The notes beneath the pieces are model-generated. The model was not told where the DNA came from, made no database searches, and saw nothing but the letters and a program-made list of their open reading frames with translations. From Liopterus haemorrhoidalis (Eukaryota > Arthropoda > Insecta > Coleoptera > Dytiscidae), in contig OZ020611.1 of assembly GCA_963971575.1 (NCBI GenBank), positions 183,038,535-183,102,534 of the forward strand: a stretch of DNA of 64,000 nucleotides, read 5' to 3'. The position numbers and the translations under genes were made by a program. Every line of letters starts with the position of its first letter. Position 1 is the first letter of the stretch. This document shows positions 1-12,309 of this stretch, in pieces.

Positions 1-72
1 TTTGTACGTTTGTTGTATTCTATCAATTAAAATACTCAGTACAGAATAGTTTACAACAAAATAAGCTAAATG

Positions 73-1094
73 TTATTTATAAAAATAAACAATATTTGAA
101 AAAAAAATTTTAAGTACAGATTTAGGTACAGAATCTAAAAATAAAACTAAAAAAATGCTAATAGAGAGTATGATCACTGCCCTACATATGCGATTCATGG
201 ACAAAATAACATTATTGATGTCTTCTTGAGGTACCTGTAACCATTCTACTCTTAGAAGCTCTCTGAATCTAAAATTATAGTGGATGTTATCCATGTGTGG
301 AGTAATTCTTCTCTTAAGCATGTCCCATGGTGCTGGCCATGGTATCGCATCAATACCTTCATTATCCAGCCAGTTCGTTATATTTCGCGCAACTTGTGGC
401 CGAGCATTATCCTGGACAAGATGAAACTGATCATCAACAGCACCACGAAATGGACGCACAATAGGTTGAAGAATATTATCCAAATACTGTTGTGCAGTTA
501 CAAATCCATTGGGAAAAAACAAGATCAGTTCTACCGCCAATGCTTATCCCACACCATGCTATAACAGTACCACCTCTGTAACTGTGAACTTCCTGGACTT
601 TTCCATACCCTTGTTCAACGAGAATCTGGATGAATTCCAAATCTGGACTCATCAGTAACAAAACTGTAGCCCAATCATTATCACACCAATATTGAAAATT
701 GTGACACCAGTCTAATCTTGCTCTGCAATTGTCTCTAGAGAGGGGTTGTATTAGCTTCATGTAGACGATTTCTTACAGTATCGCGACTAACGGTTAAGTT
801 AGGCGCTCGCTATAACTCCCTTACCAATTCGGGTGCTGTAATAGTAAGTTGCCTTCTAGCATTTAAGACCAAAAATCTGGCTAGACCTGTTGTACAGCGA
901 CCACGTCCCGGATTTTGTTCGGGCGGACTCCCTGTTTCCCTGTAACGCATCCATAACAGACTGACAACACTTTGAGAAACTCCTATCCGGTGGCCTATAT
1001 CAACTTGCCTAAAGCCAGCTTGGAGAAGAGCCACCGCACGATTCATCTCGTGGATAGTTAAATGCTGTTGCCCCATTTTAAAAAGGAATGCCAC
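73..1094 (-). pseudogene. Tc1-like DDE transposase, broken
   Basis: Cut-and-paste transposase relic of the Tc1 branch of Tc1/mariner, read right to left in three frames. The N-terminal third (810-1094) has the helix-turn-helix: HLTIHEMNRAVALLQAGF, then GVSQSVVSLLWMRYRETGS and a GRGR linker before the second HTH. The middle (476-760) keeps RLDWCHNFQYW and GGTVIAWCGISIGGRTDLVF, typical of the sequence around the first and second catalytic blocks. The C-terminal part (73-540) has QDNARPQVARNITNWL with the second catalytic Asp, then WPA followed directly by WDMLKRRI, so the segment carrying the final catalytic acidic residue (normally in a DLNPIEH-type motif) is deleted. The first catalytic Asp motif is also degraded (WATVLLLMSPDLEF). 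Frameshifts plus loss of key residues make it inactive. Terminal repeats were not identified. Confidence 0.9.
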
Positions 1095-1365
1095 TGCTTA
1101 AAAACACTGCAATTATTAATATAAACGTTTTAAATCGAATTAAAATGAAACATGTGATCAACCTACGGATCATGTACTGAACAAAATTTGTCAAATTTGT
1201 ATTTCTTTTGTCTTGTTAGTTATTGTTTTTACTTGTTTTCCATAGCCAACAACTCATAACTGCCTACTTTAATTGAAATACAACATTAAATGTACAATAA
1301 GCAATATATTTTCATATTTTTTTCAATATCCCTAGACTTTTCCGATGTGTGTATTTGTTTATCGA

Positions 1366-2092
1366 TTTTTAGCTAGTGTTTCTTCTCGAGAATTCTTTCT
1401 CGAGAATTTCTCGAGAAAAAGTTATAATTCTCATTTTTCATTCTCGAGAAATGTAATTTTTTCTCGAGAAATGTAAATTTTTCTCGACGCCACGTTTAAC
1501 GCATTGTGCTTTTAAAAAACTATTATAAAAAAATGTTTAGTGAGTCACTGATTATAATTTAATTTTGATAAAATTTGTCTTCTGTCTTCCGCAACGCAAT
1601 TGTGGCAACAGATAAGAAGCGATTTATAATATTTAGCTAATTATTTTTACAATATTTTATTTTAATTTAGTGTATTATTTATTATAATCAATTACATTTC
1701 TTTTTTTGTTCTGTTTTAAACTGTCATGTAAAAGATTACCTACAAGTTAAATAAAATAATTATTACTATTATTATTAATTTCTTAATTTCTTGAAAATTT
1801 TTCTATTCATATGTATTTTCAATTAATATGCAATTACGTGTCGTTTTCATAATCCTTTTTGAAGCCCCGTTCATTTGTTCTAATATTATTTAAATGAATA
1901 CTTTAGTACTTTAAAGTTGACTATAATTTTAACATGTTTATATCCTCTACAATATTTTCAACATTAAAAAAAGATATATTTTCTAATAATTATTTTTCTC
2001 GAGATTTCTCGAGAATTCTCGAGAAATTAAGTCTAATTTTTCATTTCTCGAGAAATGAAAAATGTCGAGAAATCAGAAACACTACTTTTAGC
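1366..2092. mobile_element. hAT-like MITE with TCTCGAGA arrays
   Basis: Non-autonomous DNA transposon bounded by the 10-bp inverted repeat TAGTGTTTCT (1374-1383) and AGAAACACTA (2075-2084). It is flanked by TTTTTAGC (1366-1373) and CTTTTAGC (2085-2092), an 8-bp target duplication matching at 7 of 8 positions, as expected for hAT. Both sub-terminal zones (1384-1490 and 1998-2072) are packed with the palindrome TCTCGAGA and halves of it. These may be transposase-binding repeats (inference). The interior is AT-rich and non-coding. Confidence 0.75.
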
Positions 2093-3040
2093 CCAACGAT
2101 CAGAATCACGATTCTCGACGAGTAAACCTAGGTACCTAAAGATTTACATAATTACATATTTGCCATTTATCTTCAAAACTAATTACAAAAACACTTGCTA
2201 ATATAAATAACTTGAGAACAACCATTTTATCGACAAATCCATAATTGATCATTATTCACCATGTACCTGCATAACTCTAAGAGGGCAATATCACCCTCTT
2301 GATAGTCTTGACCTAATTTAAACCAAATGTTAGTTAAAATTCTTCGCACATATAGTAGAGGATATAAAACATTGCACCCCATGATTAATATGTAAAGTCC
2401 GTACATTTTATGAAACGTAATCTTTAGTACTTAACGTTAATATTAGTAAGTGATCCGCGAGCCCCTTGTTAAGAAATTGGCTAGACACCCCTGTTCCCGC
2501 GAGTCCCGCGCAGTCCCATCTGCGCGGACCATCTATGCGAGCTCTTTATATATAGGATATGTTAACCAAAGAGAGTGGGAGCTTTTGAAATTTTAAATTT
2601 CCTCAACTTAAATATTCCATTTAGCAGCACTCTCGTCCGAGCATAGCAAATGAGCTATCTTGGGTTTATACTTCAATTCGACCGAAGAAGATATTGCCCT
2701 ACCTTGCAAGCTCGGATCATATTCGTTAATAAATCAGAGGATTTTGCTGTATCCTATGACTTTCGATTGATTTACGAGCGATTGTTTTATTTTTATGATC
2801 CACCTAGAATACGTTTGAAATTTCAAGTAACTTTATGTTGTGCGTATATTTCAAATTTATGGCCAGAAATTCGAACGAAAAATAAAACTTGCTGGATTAT
2901 TTATGAATTTCAAATTATTATTTAATCAGTTTAAGTCTTTTGGTACAGTTTTTAAAGCCGAATTCTTTTTATCAGACTTAACAGGCGTAGAAGTTGTCAT
3001 TATCCGTAATTTATTTATTATAACTAACTAATGTGCCCGT
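2093..3040. other. Unassigned stretch with small hairpin and TATA-like box
   Basis: No element is recognised. A GC-rich hairpin, CCGCGCAG / CTGCGCGG with a 6-nt loop, lies at 2506-2527. It is followed by a TATATATAGG box at about 2545 and an ATG at 2650 opening a 91-codon frame (2650-2925) with no recognisable domain. The arrangement is promoter-like, but the frame has no supporting motif and may be chance. Confidence 0.3.
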
Positions 3041-3184
3041 ACTTCGTTGGCTTTTTACTTGCCCGACCTTAATATATAAGGGGCAAGTATTGTAATCGCG
3101 AAAATTTTCGATGTCGAGATTTTGACGGATGACCACGTTTCATGGTCCAGGGAATCAAAAAAACCTATTTTCGAAGTGCCGTCC

Positions 3185-3838
<654 letters not shown>

Positions 3839-4499
3839 ACACGATAACTCAAAAACGGTTTAACTTAAAGAGTTCGTTCTGGTACTAAAAAATTCTCCTA
3901 TTAAATAGGAAGAACCCTATTGTTTTTTATAAAAATCGGTTGACTAGAAATGGGAGTTTACTCGTGTCGATTTTAATATTTTTGCGAATATTTAGCAACA
4001 GAAAAATATTTCGAAAAAATTTATTGAACAAAAGTTACTATAAATGCAATAACTAATAACTTTTATTTGAGACGTTTTTTGATAAAACGAAAAATTTCGA
4101 AATTTTTTTGTAAAATTATTTAAAATTTTTCCAAGTCTCAATTTTTTCATACTTATATGTAATGTTTCCATGGTCATGATAATTAATTCGTAACTAGTAA
4201 AGCAAGCCTTGGACAAAAATTTGTATAGAACATAATTTGATGTATTTTTGAAGATTTATCTAAATATATAAATTTTTTTTTTTTTTTTAGTTAATTTTTT
4301 TTTAAATATTTTTTTTATGGGAGGGCAAGTCTAGCGGAGGTTTCCTTTCGCCACTGGTTTATAATTATCTTTGCTGTAATGTAAATAACAAGTGACCATC
4401 AAAACCCCTCAAATGCTCTTATTAATAAAAAATGTATTGAAGAGAAAACAATCATATTTTGATTGAAAATATTTTCTCAAATACTTTTTTGCGTTTAAG

Positions 4500-6010
4500 T
4501 AAATTATAGTGAGATAAGTTTTTCAAGTTTATAGGTGGCGCTTCCTTATGATTTACATATAAACCGAGGCAAAGAGTGGAAGACGGATCGAAATGTTGAC
4601 AAAAAAACAAAATGATTTGATGTGTGAATTTTCATACATTTCAAGGTTTTGTAAGTAATCCAGTAAGTGACACAAAAATGTGGGTGAATATTAAAAATCA
4701 TAAAATATGATAATGTTTCCATCTATCTACAAGTGTACTTATTTACGAGTTGCGCGCGCATCATGACTGTTATTCACTTAGCCAGTTAAACTGTGTTAAA
4801 ATGGTATTGCTAAAAACTTTCGAAAAAATAATTAGATCAAAAATTCTTATTGAACTATTCTGGTTCACATCAATATGCATTATAACTTTTTAGGTTAAGT
4901 CCCATTGGGTTACAAGATGTGAGACAAAAAAAAATGTGTTTTTTTGTCTCACATCTTCTGCCAATTTGTGCCAAAAATCGTGTCGTACTAAACAAATTTC
5001 AAAAAACTACATTTTGTTCTTTAGTCTGGGCGTTAAGAGCTTTCCTTTGAAACAACAATAATTTTTTTAAAAATATATTTTTTTTCAATGACAACAAATT
5101 TTATATATTTTGAAAAACTTATCTGATCAAAATTCCTGTTGAACTATTTAGGTTCAATATCCACTGTTTAAACTTTTTTCAGTATCAACCTCTCTGGGAA
5201 ATAGGGCGTGGGACAAGAGTTTTTTGTCTTTTTGATCATGTAATAATATTTAGTATTCAAAAATAAAATTTTGTTTTATTTGTTTTATTATCGCATCGAA
5301 TTGTGCAAGACAAGACAGAACCAACTTTATCCACAAGTGAGTCTGGTGCAAAATCAACTAGTACCATTTTAGCCAATCACATCACTCCATTATTTTCCCT
5401 ATTTGCGCAGGGTACAAACACATGCAGATAAATGCAAGTTGACAATAACAAGTTATAACACGTACATAACCGCCGTAACAGTTAAATGAAAATTTTTTGA
5501 AATATGTTTTTAAATAAAATCTTTAATAATCTCTAATAAAATTTTATTCCATGACCTTGCATCAGTTATTTTATATTACTTTCATTATATTTTTCTTAAG
5601 AAATGAGATTGGAAGCGATTTGGTGCAAAACTAACTTTATCCAGTCAAATCTCAGTAAAATCGACTTTATCCAGACAAGTCTCAGCAAAACCAACTTTTT
5701 CCAAACAAAAAAGTGAAAATTTAATAGTTATCTCACAAACTATTTATTAAATATTTTTCGGGCGATGTTTTAGTATTTTTCCTACATACGGGTTAAATAA
5801 CTGTATATGTTTGCCAAAATTCAACTTCCAAGGCATGGCCATCTCGCAACAATTTCTGCCTTTCAGACATACAAACGGAGACATGGGTTGGTATAAGTTT
5901 TTTTTTTGTCACACCTACAAAACCCCAAAAAGAAAGACCGATCGAAGTGATAACCAAAAAAGAGAAGACTGATCAAATGATGACAAAAAAAGAGTGATCA
6001 AAAAGATGGT
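4500..6010 (+). repeat. Dispersed repeat family B, copy 1
   Basis: Long, non-coding dispersed repeat with at least five other full or partial copies in this window. Landmarks shared between copies, in order: TGTGTGAATTTTCA (about 4620); ATCAAAAATTCTTATTGAAC (about 4837) and a second version near 5123; CTCTCTGGGAAATAGGG (about 5190); and at the end a block reading TTTCTGCC..CAGACA followed by CACACCTACAAAACC (about 5855-5925). Between 5,310 and 5,710 a short motif of the type AACTTTATCCA..CAAGTCTCAG recurs three or four times. No open frame or terminal inverted repeat was found, so the class is unknown. Confidence 0.7.
4914..4957. repeat. Perfect 19-bp-arm hairpin
   Basis: AAGATGTGAGAC plus seven A (4914-4932), a 6-nt loop (4933-4938), then seven T plus GTCTCACATCTT (4939-4957). 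It lies inside the family B copy. The other copies do not obviously have it, so it probably arose locally. Confidence 0.9.
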
Positions 6011-6181
6011 GTGATTTTTGCACCCCTGTTAACTCCTTGACAAGGACTCCTAATCAGTCTGATTGATATGATTGTTACTAACCTTTATCATAGCAGCAAG
6101 CGTTTTATTCAAATCACGTTATTTCTGAGTTACTATATCTTCGTTACTTAAGGCGGCGCACAACCCTGTAGTTCTTAATAG

Positions 6182-6882
6182 TTTCTTATACAAAACTAAT
6201 AATCGGAAATAAAATTAATAACAATCTATATATCAAAATATGCAGCGAATTTTTATCTATCGAATAGGATATTTTAAGTTATTGAAAAAACTGTTATGTA
6301 ATTGTAAATAAGCAAATTGCATTATAGACGCCATCTTGTAAACTAATCGACACATATTTGCGTACGATGCGGCAAATTGTAGCTAAAGCTTCATTCTAAA
6401 AAAGGTTTTGGGCTATTTTGTTCTATTGCGAAAACTACTTATAGTTATTGTATTTGGTAGTCTATATTTGCCGGTATCTTGAATCTGCCGCGGTTCTCAA
6501 TATAGGTGTTATGAGTAAAAATAATTTATTTTTTGTGAAAAATACGTGTACCAAGTGGCATTTAATTATCATCAAGTATAATATTTTTCGACAAGGGTTC
6601 TAAACTAAAAGTAATCAAGTCGAAAAAAATTTCGACGTATTATTTGAACATTTCTACACTAAAATATACAAATAAAAAAATTATTTTAAACCCAGAAATA
6701 GATTTAAAAAATTACAGAACAATGTTGCTGATGTCAATTATTAAGTTATTGAGCGATAATATTTTTACAATAAATGTTTCTATAATTAAAAATATCCTAT
6801 TAGATAGATAAAAATTCGGTGCAAAATTTTATGTATAGATTGATACTAATTTTATTTCAGATTGTTAGTTTTGTATAAGAAA
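6182..6882. mobile_element. Non-autonomous element with about 100-bp inverted repeats
   Basis: TTTCTTATACAAAACTAA (6182-6199) is matched by its reverse complement at 6865-6882. The similarity continues inward for about 100 bp on both sides, including GAATTTTTATCTATC and AATAGGATATTTT. The interior is AT-rich without a coding frame. The target duplication is not clear. Long TIRs with no coding content fit a MITE or fold-back type element of unassigned superfamily. Confidence 0.7.
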
Positions 6883-6894
6883 TTGGTAACCTCT

Positions 6895-8935
6895 GGGGGT
6901 TATACCCAGCCTTAAGCTTCCATATTAAGAGTTGGCAAAAAACGGAATATTTGAAGGAGAACTGTACGCGAAGCATTATACTTGTATGAAGACCAAAAAC
7001 AGCAAGCCGTATGAACCAAAGCAACAGCCAGGAAACAGAAAACATCGGACAACAACAGCACTGCCGTGCTAACATGCTCTATTTATGACAGATGTTTTAC
7101 GACCAAAATAGGTGTCTTTAGTCACCTTAGAGTCCATGAAAGACACAACACTCTATAAAAAATAATTATGTTTATTGTAACTTCCATAAGAATTATTATT
7201 ATTATTATTATATCTTCGTTAAATCATTGTCAGAACAATGTTATATCAATATCATTGTTACTTCAATGAAAGCTCGGGCTAAGATATCCGATGTAATCAT
7301 CGATGTCAACTGTTCAAATCTATCCTATCACTATTTTAACTTTTTCAAAATATCATATTATTGATACTTTGAAGTTTATCATATGTATTTTTTTCATTTC
7401 TGTTCATAAAATATTAGTGATAATCCCCTGGATATCTAAAGATATAAACGTGAATCTTTTAGTGTTTTTTTCGAAGATGGTGTGGAAGTTTTTTAGTCGT
7501 AATAAAACTATTACATTTGTTTTTTTGTGTAAGGGCCATTCGCATCCCTTGGCGAAGTGGCCGTGATAAATCAACCAATATCGGACGTCGCGAATGTGGT
7601 GACCGCTACGTCCGTGATGCTACCCCTGGGTACGCCACGGCTATACATTTCAATCCAGTTTGTCAGCGTGTCCGTTCTGCGCCTTCAGCAACCACTCATC
7701 ATCTTATAACGCCACCAACATAGTCTACATTTACCCGGCCGCTGGCTCGTTCTCCGTTCTCTGCTACGATGCTTCCGCCTTTTTCATAATCATTTATTTG
7801 TTTACCTTGTCACCAGCAATATTGATTGTGATCTATGTGCTCTCTCACTGGAACTTTTAAATTATGAGAAGGTCTACTGTAATCAATTTATATTTAGCTT
7901 ACAATATTTTCATTTTTTAGAAGCAGGAAATATGTTACTAGAAGAAAAGATATAGAACTTTTTCTTTGGCGTAAATAGTAATAGATGGGAGGCAATTTTT
8001 CTTTTAATAAAAATTTAATAAGATTTTTTTTTAAACAACTATTCACTCAGTGAAAGAAGACGGGTAAGGTAAAGAATCTGGGAGGGTACTGAACACCTGA
8101 CCAGTGGGACGACTTTGCAAAATATGAAGGATCTGCTAACCAAAGATCTAACAACCACTGGCAGGGTCGTCGACAGACTAGATCTCACCCAGAGGCAAAA
8201 AATTAAATATCGCCCCTAAATATTATATTTATGAAAACAAAATTAGAAAAATTGCAATTACTATTTGGTTTTTATACAAGAGAATAGCTTAAAACAATTG
8301 CATAAATAATATATTAATAATTAAAACCTTGCTCAACGGGGATGTTGCACAATAAAGCTGTTTAAAAGCTCTTCTAAATTTAAATTGTAGGCTATTTTCG
8401 CCTCTATCGATATATTTGATAGACCGACCAATCTTTCTTGGGCTATTGCTGTTCACAAATAATTTTTAATAAGATTGAGGCAGATTGCCGCTATGCTACA
8501 TCCTGTTAACGGTACTGGTTATTGCTATACGGGATACATGGAAAGAATGACACTTAACAGTTGAAGACTATCTGTACCCTTAATTTATATATAATTATAA
8601 TTCATATATATTTTATGTTAGAATAGCAAGTTATTGGAATGTGATTTTTAATGTGCAACGATAGCAACTATATAATAATGGCATGTATGATAGATTTTAA
8701 ATAGTCGTTGTTTGCATATTATTAATTTTTGGATCGAATCTGTGTGTTTTATTTGATATTTTGACAAGCGCTAACATCAGAATGGGATTAACCCTAGTTT
8801 TGACCAGTTTCTTTGTTCCATACGATAAATCATTAAAATGGCTGATATACCAAGTGAAAATAATGTACCAAAATCAGATATGTTTATTAAAAGAAAAAAA
8901 GATTCTTGATATTGAAATGTCATTATTGGCTCACC
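6895..8935. other. Unassigned AT-rich stretch with one GC-richer block
   Basis: No element is recognised. A TTA trinucleotide run sits at 7194-7211. From about 7530 to 7860 composition becomes balanced (GGCGAAGTGGCCG, CGGACGTCGCGAATGTGG) with overlapping short frames but no known motif. It could be a decayed retroelement leader or a fragment of host sequence. Another moderately GC-rich patch lies at 8040-8215. Confidence 0.3.
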
Positions 8936-8939
8936 TATG

Positions 8940-9200
8940 ATTTATTTTTATAATTAAATTCTAAATAAAATACTGTATCAAATAAATGTATGTGAAATTA
9001 TTTAAAAAAAAAAAAGAATGTTACATACCGTATTTCTAGAACCACAGACAGATACAAAACATCGCTTATTAATATTCTCTTATAAAATGGCAATTATTGT
9101 ATAGTTTAACCAAACTCGTAGCTATCATAGTTCTCGAGTTAGCAATAATCGATAAATTAAGATGAACACCTGTATCCACAATTAAAAATAGCCAACATCT
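8940..9200 (+). repeat. Dispersed repeat family F, copy 1
   Basis: Shares diverged similarity with about 24,740-24,920: both have a poly-A stretch, TATTCTTATA..ATGGCAATT, AGTTTAACCA or ATTTAACCA, CGTAGCT.TCATAGTT, then ATCCACA or ATCCATAAC ATTAAAAAT. Two copies in one window imply an interspersed repeat of unknown class. Confidence 0.45.
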
Positions 9201-9721
9201 TACCATTATTTAGTCATCTGTCATCCTTTTGTTACTTTACGTATCTAGGACATTTTTAAATGGAACATCAATTATTTTTTTAGTCATAGAACATGTGTTT
9301 ATCTTTAATAAATCATGAGGGCACTATGGGTCTAAACCCAATATTAAAATAGTTATATATGCAACAAATACATAAAGCAGTGCTTTTTATCACGAATGGA
9401 AAGTTTAACCGCACGAGCCGCAGGTGAGTGCGGCAATCCCATGAGTGAAAAAAAGACGCTTTATTCATGTGTTTCATACAATATTTTTTCTACGACTGTT
9501 TCTAATTGAAAAATACAACATTAAATGTAACCTATACCTTTTACTTTGCAACAATTTAAAAAAATAACAAATAATGAACTTTCTTTCATAATACTAATAT
9601 TAAAAGTTAAGTTGGAATTATTTATAGTAAATTTAGATTCAAACAATTTATTTTATTTCTTCTCTAGAAAATATTTGTGATTTTTTTTCCTTTACATCCA
9701 ACTGATTGTCGTTTAAGATAA

Positions 9722-9800
9722 GCCGGCGTAGCGTAGTGGTAACACATGTGCTTTGCGTTTCGAAGGTCTCGGGTTCGAATCCCGTTCAGGCATGGAAATG
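9722..9800 (+). mobile_element. tRNA-derived SINE head, copy 1
   Basis: tRNA-like module with RNA polymerase III promoter elements: A box TAGCGTAGTGG (9729-9739) and a perfect B box GGTTCGAATCC (9772-9782), ending in CCCGTTCAGGCA. The acceptor arms do not pair over seven bases, so this is not a working tRNA gene. The same about 70-bp module recurs at 15,590, identical apart from a few substitutions, which supports a SINE. Where the body ends is not clear. Confidence 0.8.
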
Positions 9801-9804
9801 TTTA

Positions 9805-10775
9805 TTAAAATAAGTAACGGGAAAATGATGTATGTTTCATATAGGATATAGTTTAATCAAGTCTTAATAACTTTTTGAATATTGAGCTTAGAGCCATAGT
9901 ACTCTACTGATTTATCAAAGAGAAATATTTTTTTCTATGTGATAGACTAAAATAGAAGGTCCCAAAAATCGTTTATTTCATGTTCCAATAGTTTTTCTTA
10001 CTTAATATTCTTAGCTGCAGAGTAGAATACTCAATAATTCCTAATTAAACTTTTTTTGTATCTCTTATAATAAAGAAGTTAGCAATGATAAACAGTTCCC
10101 AAAAACTTTGTGTTAGGTTCTCATAAAAGAAGAAACTAAATAACTAATTGAAAATAATACCTTAAATAATTGAAAATAAATATATAGAGACTGAACTTTT
10201 ATGGAATTAACTCATGATGATGTCATCTCGTCAAGTTCATCTCCTGAAGCATTATTTGATTTATCGCTGTTACTTGGGTAGGGACGGAAGATCCCTTAGA
10301 TAAAAACGAAATGTAATAGTTTTATTACGGGTAAAAAAGTTGGAGTGACTGAAGAGAAACGTCCACTAAAACATTCACGTTTTCATGTTCAAATACTGGG
10401 GCTATAATGGCAGTTTTTTTTGCTGCTGCTCGAGCCTTATGATCAGAATTCCATGTTTCGTCTCGACGAAGTTATTTTAGGAACAAAGGTATGCAGAGAC
10501 AACATAATCCCATTGCAACCACAACATTTGACACTGAATCAATAGACGCACTCTATTTTTTATTTTAAATAGCAAACTATAAAACAAATTAAAATGTTTT
10601 AATTGCATACAGCTATATAAATAAAATTGGAGGCTACGGTCTGTTTCTCTGGTTTAAAAGAGCTCGTGACAACTTAAAAAAATAAAAATCTCGTTTAGTT
10701 CCGCCAAAACCTTTGGAATAGTCTATAAATCTGTTTATTATTTTTATTTTCGTCCTCAAATTCCACTTTTACATG
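9805..10775. other. Unassigned AT-rich stretch
   Basis: No coding frame, terminal repeat or known element was recognised. Weak short repeats only. Confidence 0.4.
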
Positions 10776-10779
10776 TTTT

Positions 10780-10849
10780 AGATAATTAATTATAAGAAAA
10801 TATCCACATAAAATCAATTTCCGTTTGTCTGTCCAAGATTCACATAATC
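10780..10849 (+). repeat. Family A 5' fragment
   Basis: Matches the start of the family A copies at about 37,895 and 53,705: ATAAGAAAATATCCACA, then AATCAATTTCCGTTTGTCTG and CCAAGATTCAC. The copy stops where a CAGGCACG sequence begins at 10,850, suggesting interruption by an insertion. Confidence 0.55.
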
Positions 10850-11130
10850 AGGCACGCACCACGGAGGTCTCACGGGCTTGAGCCCCCCCCCCAGAAATGT
10901 GATTTTTTATTTTAAGTCATTTGTATTTTAGACACGAGGAAGTTTTTTCTTATTTATTTTTTTTAGGTGACTGATTGGAAGTAGGACCTTTTTTTTAGGT
11001 CATCACTTGCATTTTGAAAAATAAGTTTCTTTTTCGGCAATTGTTGCCAAGTAATTTTCCAATCCTTACCCTTATGAAAAAAATTTGTCTTCTGACCCTC
11101 TCCCCAAGAAATATTCCTGAAAACGTGCCT
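10850..11130. mobile_element. Probable hAT-type MITE
   Basis: Starts CAGGCACGCACCACGGAGG followed by a run of C, a layout shared with the hAT MITEs at 30,841 and 56,740. The interior has AGGACCTTTTTTTTAGGTC and TCACTTG motifs like those inside the 56,740 element. The right end would be the AGGCACG complement near 11,128. The TIR match is poor and no clean duplication is seen, so the boundaries are approximate. Confidence 0.4.
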
Positions 11131-11212
11131 CTACATATGAGGGTTGCCTTTTATATTTCGGGATTTGAGATCAAAAACAATTATTTATCAACAAAAGCGG
11201 CTTTATTGTATT

Positions 11213-11623
11213 TCAAAATATTCTCTCTATTTCCACTGTGGTGGTTAAATTATGTAAGATCCAACGCGAACAAATCTTTTTTACAGCCAAATGTTCATGC
11301 AATAGTGAATGTATGCTGGTTTCGCTAATGCCCAAGGATACCTCAATATCACGATAAGTCACATGACGATCTTGCAGTATCAGTTCACGCACAGCATCAA
11401 TGTTTTCCGGAACAACAATTAATTTTGGAAGACCTTCACGAAATTCGTCCTTAAGCGAACTACGCCCACGATTGAAGTCAGCAAACCATCGATAAATAGT
11501 AGTCCTTGATGGTGCTTCATTGCCAAAAGTCGAATTAAGTTCATCAATGCAATATTGTTGGGTTAATCCAAGTCGTAAGTTGTAAAAAATAATCGCTCGA
11601 AAATGTTCACGATTTAATTCCAT
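11213..11623 (-). pseudogene. mariner transposase, N-terminal part only
   Basis: A 136-codon frame starting MELNREHFRAIIF that covers the DNA-binding half of a mariner transposase: first HTH with LTQQYCIDELNSTFGNEAPS, then TIYRWFADFNRGRSS, DEFREGLPKLIVVPENID, and the second HTH LGISETSIHSLLHEHLAVKK with ICSRWILHNL. After that the frame runs into unrelated residues and stops, so the whole D,D34D catalytic domain is missing. The start Met is the family start. It is likely an internally deleted copy, since a mariner-like 3' flank (GAGGGTTGCCTTTTA) lies just beyond the stop at 11,139. It probably shares a subfamily with the copy at 26.5 kb. Confidence 0.92.
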
Positions 11624-12157
11624 TTTTAGAATCGAAAAAATCGTAAGGGTTAGGCCTTAAAAAAAAACGTGAATATTAAGCAAAACATTTTTGTCTCCGA
11701 TTTTATTGAAAATTAATATAAATATGTATTTTTTGCCATAGATCAACAAAATTTTGTCCATTTTGAAATTTGGGCAAAAATTTTGGAATTATTGGTGAAA
11801 AACTGACCCAAATCGGCTTTAACTCATAAATTAGGAAACCATTAATTTTTTTAATATTTTTTTAATAATCGTCACCCCAAAATTAGCTTAAAACAATATT
11901 TTAGCTAAAATTAGAATTAAAAAATTTTGACCAAAATTTCAAAATTTTAGTAGAAAAGAGAATTGAATTTTGTTGGTAAATTGGTATACTTTTAGCCTTT
12001 GTTATTTTTAGCCTTAGATCACAAATATATGGTCACTTTTGAGTTAAGGTATAAAATTTTGACATTTGTAGCAAAAGAATTTAAAAAAAAAAAAACAGTC
12101 CACAATATTCCACAACAGTCCACAATATATAAACTAATACTTACTTCTTATTTATAT

Positions 12158-12300
12158 CAGCAATTCCCAAACTGTGCGCTGCGGAAATATTCAAATATTC
12201 CTCCAATTGCGTTAGTTAGACCAATGTTTTGACTTGGGGCACCGCAGAAAAATTCTGATACATTAAGGGCGTCGGGAACCAAAAAGTTTGGGAACCACTG
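12158..12300. mobile_element. Short hAT-like MITE
   Basis: A 143-bp unit beginning CAGCAATTCCCAAACT and ending AGTTTGGGAACCACTG: imperfect inverted repeats of about 16 bp (13 matches) of the common hAT form CAGTGGTTCCCAAAC. The flanking 8-mers do not match, so the duplication has decayed or the ends are off. Confidence 0.55.
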
Positions 12301-12309
12301 TGTTAGTGT

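Noticed and set aside
7517..7860. LTR or retroviral-type leader
   Set aside because: No matching second LTR, no primer-binding site and no polypurine tract visible.
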